Origin: Candidatus Methanoprimaticola hominis
GTDB taxonomy: Archaea; Thermoplasmatota; Thermoplasmata; Methanomassiliicoccales; Methanomethylophilaceae
Length of the DNA stretch: 5,516 nucleotides
Direction: 5' to 3'
Assembly (NCBI GenBank): GCA_006954465.1
Contig: LVVU01000094.1
Span: 1-5,516, forward strand
Position 1 is the first letter of the stretch; each line of letters opens with the position of its first letter. Positions 1-4,879 of the stretch are shown piece after piece. The position numbers and the translations under genes are program-made. The notes below the pieces were generated by a model. The model did no database searches. It saw only the letters and a program-made list of their open reading frames with translations, and was not told the DNA's origin.

Positions 1-4
1 CTGA

Positions 5-541
5 TCACTCGGGAAGGCTGTTCTTCACGGTGTCGATGCGTCTGACGGCCTCGATGTACTTCGTGTGCTCGATATCGGCCGCCTTCTTGCAATCGAGGTA
101 CTGCTGGTGGCATACCTGCGCCTCGGCGCGGAGCCTGTCGGCCTCCTCGTAGAGCTGATGCATCTTCTCGTGGGCGGTGTCCGACGTGCGGGATGCCTTC
201 TCGGCCTTCTGGTGCCACTGGTTGGCCTGCATCTTGGCTTCACCGATGTCTCCGAGCCCCCCGGATGCGCGCATCCTGGCGACGCGGTCGTTCCACTCGT
301 CGCGCTTGGCCCTGCACTCGCGTGCGGTGATGTTCGCGTCATCCCTGCGCTCCTTGTACACGGCGGCTTCCGCCGAGAGCGTCCTGGCCTTCTTCTGGAG
401 CTTGTCCCTCTTGTCGGCGAGGACGGCGGCCTTCTCATGGAACTCGTCCCTGGCCTTCCTGCGGTTCAGGACCTCCTTGTTGAGGTCGGCGAGGATATCG
501 TCCAGTCTGCGGGCGTCCTCTTCGATCTGTTCGGAGATCAT
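5..541 (-). CDS. Archaeal coiled-coil protein, COG1340-like (short form)
   Basis: The 178-residue protein is almost entirely charged alpha-helix and has no signal peptide or membrane segment, so it should be cytosolic. Residues 1-92 form one coiled coil. A Gly-rich break follows at about 93-100 (SGGLGDIG), and residues 101-172 form a second coiled coil. In the second half His110, His124, His145 and His159 are spaced 14, 21 and 14 residues apart, so they share one heptad position, with recurring ADxxH and EADxL patterns. This style matches the archaeal COG1340 coiled-coil proteins, often mislabelled phosphoserine phosphatase. Those are usually near 290 residues, so this copy is short. Function is unknown; a structural or scaffold role is an inference. 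The ATG overlaps the upstream gene's TGA (ATGA), implying translational coupling to the prephenate-dehydratase-like gene. The gene is complete, with a TGA stop at the left edge. Confidence 0.8.
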   Translation of the reverse strand: MISEQIEEDARRLDDILADLNKEVLNRRKARDEFHEKAAVLADKRDKLQKKARTLSAEAAVYKERRDDANITARECRAKRDEWNDRVARMRASGGLGDIGEAKMQANQWHQKAEKASRTSDTAHEKMHQLYEEADRLRAEAQVCHQQYLDCKKAADIEHTKYIEAVRRIDTVKNSLPE

Positions 542-1104
542 CTCTTCAGCCTCAGGAGCTTGAATTCGGTCATGTTGCCCTCGAGGTCCTCGATGTTCTC
601 ATAGAGCATCGAGAGGCCGAACATCTCGCCGGCGTTGCGCCTGCATACGACGGCGGTGTCCTCGGTCAGTCTCCCGTCGGAGAGCATCTCGGCGGCCACG
701 GCAGTGTCGGATACCTCGATCCTGTCGGCATCGGGGAACAGCTCGGACAGGTGGTTCTTCGTCTGCAGGAGGGCCTGGATATGGGATGCGACATGCATGA
801 TCCCGCAGTCGGGCCTGAGAGCGAAGACGCAGTGGTGGATGGGGAGCCAGAGTGCGCGGAGCGTCTCGATGTCGTCCCTTTCTTTGAGCGCCTCCTCCGT
901 CTCGATGACGGGGCCGGCCGTGATGTTGCTGGAGGCCACCACTCCGTAATCGGCCTCCCCGCTGTCGAGGGCCGCTATGGTGTTCCTGGAGTCCTCCTTG
1001 GGGATGAGGGTGCGCGACAGCCATCCCATGGCGCCGGCGAGCTCTACGGCTGCCTGTTCGGAATTGGAGCCCGGGATGCCCATGTAAGCCAGTCTTATGG
1101 CCAT
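538..1104 (-). CDS. Prephenate dehydratase-like protein with altered active-site motifs
   Basis: The 188 residues follow the prephenate dehydratase (PDT) catalytic domain, a two-lobed fold resembling periplasmic binding proteins. The order is RLAYMGIPGSNSEQAA (4-19; PDT has AYLGPEGTFSEQAA), GEADYGVV (49-56), HIQALLQ (108-114), DTAVAA (133-138), and NIEDLEGNMTEF (170-181) in place of the family's N-x-TRF. Thr179 of that last motif is kept, but the usual Arg is Glu180. The P-x-ENS segment reads ASSN, losing the Pro and Glu. There is no ACT regulatory domain. PDT converts prephenate to phenylpyruvate for phenylalanine synthesis; with these substitutions, true PDT activity is doubtful and a binding or regulatory role is possible. 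I chose the ATG at 1104 because it matches the PDT N-terminus and lies 22 nt after a TATA element. The frame stays open to an ATG at 1191, but those 29 extra residues have no PDT counterpart. The gene is the first of a pair with the coiled-coil gene. Confidence 0.68.
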   Translation of the reverse strand: MAIRLAYMGIPGSNSEQAAVELAGAMGWLSRTLIPKEDSRNTIAALDSGEADYGVVASSNITAGPVIETEEALKERDDIETLRALWLPIHHCVFALRPDCGIMHVASHIQALLQTKNHLSELFPDADRIEVSDTAVAAEMLSDGRLTEDTAVVCRRNAGEMFGLSMLYENIEDLEGNMTEFKLLRLKR

Positions 1105-1126
1105 GTTCATTCGTATCCGGGTGTGG

Positions 1127-1132
1127 TATAAA
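1127..1132 (-). promoter_or_regulatory. TATA box for the prephenate-dehydratase-like operon
   Basis: Read on the minus strand this is TTTATA, with 22 nt between it and the ATG at 1104. The DUF5685 gene has exactly the same spacing, which fits archaeal leaderless transcription. Read on the plus strand the same bases are TATAAA. They lie 27 nt upstream of an ATG at 1160 that is in frame with the Cys-rich reading frame, so the element might serve both directions. Confidence 0.5.
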
Positions 1133-1189
1133 GCATCGTCGAGGTCGGATTCCGCAACAATGATATCCATGCCGGCGGATGGCTGGTCC

Positions 1190-1414
1190 ATGGACGAGAG
1201 CTACGGGAAGTGTCGCACCTGCAGGCTCTGCAGACACGCGAACGGTCTATGGGTCTGTGTTCCGGATTCCTCGCCGAAGTGCCCGGACGACGGATGTCCC
1301 AGATATCGTCCCGGATGCTGCGGGAACTGCAACATGTGGTCGTCCGGATCGTGCAGGCTGCACGGCGGGGAGAGGGATTCCCTGGACGTCTGCTCGGACT
1401 TCGATCCCGCCGGA
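1190..1414 (+). CDS. Putative Cys-rich small protein, no in-frame stop before the convergent gene
   Basis: From the ATG at 1190 the frame encodes 75 residues up to the end of the convergent DUF5685 gene. Eleven are Cys, at 8, 11, 14, 23, 31, 36, 43, 44, 47, 55 and 68, with a twelfth at 79. The pattern CxxCxxC...WVCVPD...CP...C...RPGCCGNC...SCRLHGG...DVC suggests two or three metal-binding knuckles or a disulfide-rich fold. Codons favour G/C at the third position, as in neighbouring genes. An in-frame ATG at 1160 would add ten residues and sits 27 nt after the TATAAA at 1127-1132. The oddity is the 3' end. The frame has no stop until 2327-2329, yet beyond residue 79 it contains no Cys at all and is simply antisense to DUF5685. 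The native stop may have been lost or a frameshift may be present. I end the entry at 1414 as the limit of coding-like composition. I do not recognise the family; function is unknown. Confidence 0.42.
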
Positions 1415-2320
1415 TCATTCCGATGTCCTGTCCTTTCTGTTGGACAGGATGTTCTTGATGCTGGCCTTGGCCTTGGCTTCGCCGACGATGACCTTCTTGG
1501 CCGATTCGGGGATCCCGTAGTAGACGACGTTGTCGCAGAGCGAGACGTTCCCTTTCATATCCAGCCTCATCGCGAGATACGATCTCTGGAGGTCGCCGAC
1601 GACGCCGTTGACCATGGAGGACAGAGAATAGATGTTAGAATCGATGTACCTCCTGGCATTGATGTATCCCGATTCGGGGAGCAGGGGGTTGTAGGTCCCG
1701 TCCATGTAGTCGTCGTCCAGGTCGTCTATGGCGTCCATGATGTAGACCGCGGTCGTCAGGTGCTCGAAGATCTCCCCGAGAGGCTCGGAGTAGCTGTCGC
1801 CGGCTATGTCCTTCAGCGGTCCGACGAGCCCCTTCCCGAAGGTCCTGCCCATCATGACCGCATCCCTGCATCCGTCGAGTTCGAGGGAGCGGAGGGTCTC
1901 GAAGCCCTTCCCGACCATCTCGTCGTACTCGGGGAACTCCGATACGGCCCTCTCGATCGCGCGGTTCAGGGTGAGCGAGATGAACTTCGTCTTGACCGAG
2001 GGCAGGTCGGTCTCGTCATCGTAGAGCTCCCATCTGGTCAGGATGAGGGTGTAGGCGGCCATCCTGCGCATGAGCTCGGAGTCCGCCTTGTGCGGTTCGA
2101 GGACGCAGATCCTGCGCTTGGTGCCTTCGAATTCCAGGCATTCCCCGATGAGGCCGTTGAGGAGGATCGTGTTGAACGTCATGTCGTAGTTCACGGTCAG
2201 AGCCCCGGTCAGGCCGAATCCGTCCCTGAGCTGGTGGCACCCCTCGCAGTAATACCTGCGGTACAGCATGTTGTCCGACGGGGACAGCCTGCCGTAGGAG
2301 GGGACCGTGTATCCGAACAT
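1415..2320 (-). CDS. DUF5685-family protein
   Basis: The 301-residue protein begins MFGY, as DUF5685 proteins do, and is full length for the family. Visible landmarks are YYCEGC with Cys25 and Cys28, then Cys72 and His77 (ICVLEPH), which together could bind a metal. NYDMTF follows Y24-C28 at residues 44-49. There are two acidic motifs: DDETD (101-105) and DAIDDLDDDYMDGTYNPL (196-213). It is predicted to be mostly helical, with no signal peptide. The function of the family is not established. The two Asp-rich motifs, the second followed by a G-x-Y-x-P-like segment, recall squalene/phytoene synthase-type isoprenoid enzymes; this is my inference only. The ATG at 2320 is preferred over the ATG at 2416: the 32 extra residues are not family-like, and a TATA box lies 22 nt upstream of 2320. 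The gene diverges from the Cys-rich precursor/radical SAM pair, so a shared role is possible. Confidence 0.85.
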   Translation of the reverse strand: MFGYTVPSYGRLSPSDNMLYRRYYCEGCHQLRDGFGLTGALTVNYDMTFNTILLNGLIGECLEFEGTKRRICVLEPHKADSELMRRMAAYTLILTRWELYDDETDLPSVKTKFISLTLNRAIERAVSEFPEYDEMVGKGFETLRSLELDGCRDAVMMGRTFGKGLVGPLKDIAGDSYSEPLGEIFEHLTTAVYIMDAIDDLDDDYMDGTYNPLLPESGYINARRYIDSNIYSLSSMVNGVVGDLQRSYLAMRLDMKGNVSLCDNVVYYGIPESAKKVIVGEAKAKASIKNILSNRKDRTSE

Positions 2321-2342
2321 GCCGGTTGAATCGGGGGTTCCG

Positions 2343-2348
2343 TATAAA
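2343..2348 (-). promoter_or_regulatory. TATA box for the DUF5685 gene
   Basis: On the minus strand this reads TTTATA, with 22 nt between it and the ATG at 2320. That places the expected archaeal transcription start at or next to the start codon, so the mRNA is probably leaderless. The position supports 2320 over the upstream in-frame ATG at 2416. Confidence 0.6.
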
Positions 2349-2415
2349 CAATGGCGTATGCCGCGGCAACCTCCCTCGGTCGCACTGGCACCAGGATTCG
2401 GGGTCCGAACAATCA

Positions 2416-2422
2416 TTAAATA
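2416..2422 (+). promoter_or_regulatory. TATA box for the Cys-rich precursor and radical SAM operon
   Basis: TTAAATA stands out in a GC-rich background. An archaeal transcription start about 22-25 nt further on, near 2445-2448, would leave a leader of roughly 26-30 nt before the ATG at 2474. The AGGGG at 2461-2465, 8 nt before that ATG, could act as a weak ribosome-binding site. The divergent DUF5685 promoter is about 70 bp away. Confidence 0.55.
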
Positions 2423-2473
2423 GCCCTAAAGGTTCCGTCGCATACCTAGCCAGCAGTGGTAGGGGTAATCGAT

Positions 2474-2782
2474 ATGGCATACGAATCCGAATCCGTAGAC
2501 AAACTGACAGCACTGTACGAGAGCCAGTCCCCGTCGGCGTTCATCGCGTTCGCGATGGAGGGCCTTCCCAGCGACCACACTCACAACGAGCGTTTCGACA
2601 AGGCCGCGGATGAGGATCACGGCGGAGACTCCAAGTGCGACTACTGCTGCTGCGGAGACAACGGCTACTGCAACTCCATGGGATGGCACGCGTGCGTCGT
2701 CGGAACCGTCGTGGTCTGCTGCGCCTGCTGCTGCTACGTGACCAACGGATTCAACGGCGTCTGGACGTACTGGCCGTTCTGA
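2474..2782 (+). CDS. Cys-rich peptide, candidate RiPP precursor for the adjacent radical SAM enzyme
   Basis: The 102-residue product divides sharply in two. Residues 1-54 contain no Cys, are acidic, and include a likely amphipathic helix around SVDKLTALYESQSPSAFIAF (8-27), as expected of a leader peptide. Residues 55-102 hold 11 Cys: 55, 58, 59, 60, 66, 74, 82, 83, 85, 86 and 87. This half has no Lys or Arg and is rich in Gly, Val and aromatics, ending in WTYWPF. Two similar clusters, CDYCCC (55-60) and CCACCC (82-87), are 27 residues apart. A Gly-Gly at 50-51 lies just before the core and could mark a cleavage site, though that is speculative. The maturase gene starts 17 bp downstream, so the peptide is probably its substrate. 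The product might be a thioether-bridged or metal-binding peptide. The hydrophobic 73-90 stretch could also associate with membrane. I do not recognise a named family. The ATG at 2474 is preferred to a GTG at 2456. Confidence 0.72.
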   Translation: MAYESESVDKLTALYESQSPSAFIAFAMEGLPSDHTHNERFDKAADEDHGGDSKCDYCCCGDNGYCNSMGWHACVVGTVVVCCACCCYVTNGFNGVWTYWPF

Positions 2783-2783
2783 A

Positions 2784-2797
2784 CCGGCGAAGGCCGG
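2784..2797 (+). promoter_or_regulatory. GC hairpin overlapping the maturase ribosome-binding site
   Basis: The 17 bp between the precursor stop and the maturase ATG contain CCGGC (2784-2788), the loop GAAG and GCCGG (2793-2797), a 5-bp all-GC stem. The best Shine-Dalgarno-like bases, GAAGG at 2789-2793, lie in the loop plus the first stem base, ending 6 nt before the ATG at 2800. Such a fold could lower maturase translation relative to the precursor or tie it to ribosomes finishing the precursor. The fold is seen in the sequence; the effect is inferred. Confidence 0.4.
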
Positions 2798-2799
2798 CC

Positions 2800-3933
2800 A
2801 TGAAGCCGTACATCTCGGTCGTCATCAAGCCGACCCTTTACTGCAACGAGAGCTGCAGCCACTGCTATCATACACCCGGGGAGCGCATCCCCGGGAATAT
2901 TTCTCTCGAGACCCTCGACAGGCTGTTCGAGATGGTCTCCAACGAGTACCAGTCCGCCTGGTTCATATGGCACGGCGGGGAACCCATGACCCTTCCGATG
3001 TCGTTCTACAAGTCCGTCATGGAACTGGAGGAGAAGCACTTCGGGAAGAACACGTTCCGTGTCGGGAACACCATCCAGACCAACGGCACCCTGCTCAATC
3101 GCCGTTTCATGGCCTACTGCCGCGAGAAGGCGATCAACGTCGGGGTGTCCTGGGAGGGACCGTACAACAGCGTCCTCAGGGAGCTGGATCCCGAGAAGGC
3201 GGTCTCTATGCTCTCCGACAAGGACAACAGATACTCCGTGAGCTCCACGATCTCCGCGGAGACCGCTCTGAAGCAGAAGGAGCTCTATCGGTTCTTCAGG
3301 GACAGAGGGACCAATCTGTCGTTGTCCCCCGTGATCCCGGCGGGTTGCGCCCGTTGCGGGAACACGGTTCCGGATCCCGACGACTACATCAGAGGGAGCA
3401 TCGAAACCTTCGACGAGTGGCTCCACGACGCCGATTCGAAGATCCCGCTGGTACCTCACTACCTCTATGTACTCAATTATCTGGGAGATCCGACCCCGTC
3501 CGATTGCGCCCACACGTCCTGTCTGACGAAGTGGATCTGCGTGAATCCCGACGGTTCCATCTATCCGTGCGCCAAGGCGTGCCCCGAGGAGTTCAGGATG
3601 GGCAATGTCAACGAGATCTCCGCTCTATCGGAGGCCTTCTCATCGGAGGGATTCAGACGCATCCTGGCGGGATCCGTCACCCGCAGGGAGAAATGCGCAT
3701 CATGCGAGGTCTACCGCTATTGCAACGGCGGATGCAGCATGGATGCATATCACGAATGCGGGCTGGAGAACAACGGAGGGGACTCGTGCAGGATCTTCCG
3801 CGAGGTCTTCGGCCACATATCCTCGTCCATCCAGGCGATATTGGATGGGGAGGAGGATGTTTCGGGGCTCAATCCGTTCGTCCGCGATGCCATCGTGGGC
3901 AAGCTGGTGAACCCCAGGGTCGTCACGCTGTGA
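2800..3933 (+). CDS. Radical SAM/SPASM peptide-modifying enzyme
   Basis: This 377-residue enzyme has the radical SAM cluster motif C15-x3-C19-x2-C22, followed by WHGGEP (57-62), the SAM-binding GGEP-type motif, and QTNGTLL (93-99). The C-terminal SPASM domain is complete: C241-x10-G252-x4-C257, then C299-x2-C302-x5-C308-x3-C312 and a distal Cys at 320 or 330, enough for two auxiliary [4Fe-4S] clusters. Family members cleave SAM to a 5'-deoxyadenosyl radical and install thioether or C-C crosslinks in peptides, or oxidise sulfatase residues. No sulfatase is nearby and a Cys-rich peptide gene is directly upstream, so peptide maturation is the best inference. Cys183 and Cys186 lie outside the standard motifs. 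No separate leader-recognition (RRE) domain is evident. A possible start at 2635 is rejected because it would run through the precursor gene in another frame. The cytosolic, oxygen-sensitive chemistry fits an anaerobe. Confidence 0.9.
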   Translation: MKPYISVVIKPTLYCNESCSHCYHTPGERIPGNISLETLDRLFEMVSNEYQSAWFIWHGGEPMTLPMSFYKSVMELEEKHFGKNTFRVGNTIQTNGTLLNRRFMAYCREKAINVGVSWEGPYNSVLRELDPEKAVSMLSDKDNRYSVSSTISAETALKQKELYRFFRDRGTNLSLSPVIPAGCARCGNTVPDPDDYIRGSIETFDEWLHDADSKIPLVPHYLYVLNYLGDPTPSDCAHTSCLTKWICVNPDGSIYPCAKACPEEFRMGNVNEISALSEAFSSEGFRRILAGSVTRREKCASCEVYRYCNGGCSMDAYHECGLENNGGDSCRIFREVFGHISSSIQAILDGEEDVSGLNPFVRDAIVGKLVNPRVVTL

Positions 3934-3940
3934 CGATGAG

Positions 3941-3950
3941 TTTCCTTCTT
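3941..3950 (+). terminator. Possible T-rich terminator after the radical SAM gene
   Basis: The 24-bp gap between the convergent radical SAM and metA genes carries TTTCCTTCTT, 7 T of 10, on the plus strand just after the radical SAM stop. Archaeal transcription often stops at T-rich tracts without a strong hairpin. An imperfect hairpin (GGATC at 3955-3959 pairing with GATCC at 3967-3971) and a second T-rich run follow inside the metA end. The signal is weak. Confidence 0.3.
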
Positions 3951-3957
3951 CGGAGGA

Positions 3958-4875
3958 TCAGGATCCGATCCTTTCCTTGTCGAAGGGCGTCTCCTGATAG
4001 ACGCAGTAGTTCAGCCAGTTCGTGAAGAACATGGTCGCGTGGCCCCTCCACCTGACGATCGGATCCTTGCACGGATCGTCGTCCTCGAAGTAGTGGTCCG
4101 GCACGTGGGGATTCTTCCCGGCCTTCATGTCCCTCTCGTACTCGTATGCGAGGGTTCCGCGGTCGTATTCGAAGTGTCCTGTGATGAATACCTCGTTCCT
4201 CTCCGACACGACGATGCCGACGCCGGTCTCCGGCGAGTCGGCGATTATGTGGAGGTGCGGGTTGGCGATAATGTCGCCCGCCCTGACCTCCGTATGGCGG
4301 GACTGGGGCATGAAGAACCTGTCGTCGAATCCTCTCATGATCGGCTCGTTCATGGCGGTCACGCGGTGCTCGAAGATCCCGGAGACCTTCGATTCCAGGG
4401 GGTACTTGGGGATCCCGTAGTGGTGGTACAGGCCGGCCTGGGATCCCCAGCAGATGTACAGCGTGGAGCAGGAGTTGGTCAGGGTCCAGTCCATGATCTC
4501 GCACAATTCGGTCCAGTAGTCGACCTCCTCGTACGGGATGTTCTCGACAGGTGCGCCGGTGATGATCACGCCGTCGAACTTGCGGTTCCTGACCTTGTCG
4601 AACGTGGTGTAGAAGCGGTCGAGGTACTCGTGCGAGACGTGCTTGGAATTGTGGGTGGCCATCTGCAGGAACTCGATGTTCGTCTGCAGAGGGCTGTTGC
4701 TCAGGCATCTGAGGATCTGCGTCTCCGTCTCGACCTTGGTGGGCATGAGGTTGACGACCAGGATGTCCAAGGGACGGATGTCCTGCGTGTCCGCTCTGGT
4801 CTCCGTCATGACGAATATGTTCTCCGACTCCAGGACGGAGGCGGCAGGGAGGTCGTTCGGGATCTTGACTGGCAT
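3958..4875 (-). CDS. metA: Homoserine O-acetyltransferase (MetA/HTS family)
   Basis: The 305-residue protein is full length for the MetA family, which acylates the hydroxyl of L-homoserine in the first committed step of methionine synthesis. It matches the family throughout: LMPTKVETE (43-51), the nucleophile Cys142 in [14 protein letters not shown], and the catalytic His234/Glu236 in GHFEYD. Residue 111 is Glu, within GAPVE. In this family Glu111 goes with acetyl-CoA use and Gly111 with succinyl-CoA use, so O-acetylhomoserine is the predicted product. The gene is 4 bp downstream of cysK on the same strand and is surely co-transcribed. The product could be sulfhydrylated to homocysteine by a partner not in this window. 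It converges with the radical SAM gene. Family homology is strong over the whole length, and the ATG at 4875 fits the usual MPVKIP N-terminus. Confidence 0.95.
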   Translation of the reverse strand: MPVKIPNDLPAASVLESENIFVMTETRADTQDIRPLDILVVNLMPTKVETETQILRCLSNSPLQTNIEFLQMATHNSKHVSHEYLDRFYTTFDKVRNRKFDGVIITGAPVENIPYEEVDYWTELCEIMDWTLTNSCSTLYICWGSQAGLYHHYGIPKYPLESKVSGIFEHRVTAMNEPIMRGFDDRFFMPQSRHTEVRAGDIIANPHLHIIADSPETGVGIVVSERNEVFITGHFEYDRGTLAYEYERDMKAGKNPHVPDHYFEDDDPCKDPIVRWRGHATMFFTNWLNYCVYQETPFDKERIGS

Positions 4876-4879
4876 CCTA

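Larger units (their letters stand above)
2336..2438. repeat. 8-bp direct repeat GGTTCCGT in the divergent promoter region
   Basis: GGTTCCGT occurs at 2336-2343 and again at 2431-2438. The first copy lies just downstream of the DUF5685 TATA box, between it and that gene's start. The second lies 8 nt after the precursor gene's TATA box. Both therefore sit between a TATA box and the expected transcription start, where a repressor could act on both directions. The repeat is short, and chance is a realistic alternative. Confidence 0.25.

Noticed and set aside
1105..1191. 29-residue N-terminal extension of the prephenate-dehydratase-like protein
   Set aside because: It has no counterpart in the family, would run through the TATA element at 1127-1132, and the ATG at 1104 fits both homology and promoter spacing.
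1433..2329. Long plus-strand continuation of the Cys-rich frame through the DUF5685 gene
   Set aside because: It has no Cys, is rich in Val, Asp and Gly, and is the reverse complement of a recognised family member; open antisense frames are common in GC-rich DNA.
2635..2799. N-terminal extension of the radical SAM protein
   Set aside because: It is an Arg/Leu-rich out-of-frame reading of the precursor gene; the family-like start MKPYISVVIKPTLYC begins at 2800.
2734..3513. 259-codon minus-strand frame opposite the radical SAM gene
   Set aside because: Its composition is that of an antisense shadow, and the plus strand encodes all radical SAM and SPASM motifs.
3955..3971. GGATC/GATCC inverted repeat as a strong intrinsic terminator
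   Set aside because: Only 5 bp pair and it lies in the metA coding end; noted only as weak support for termination.
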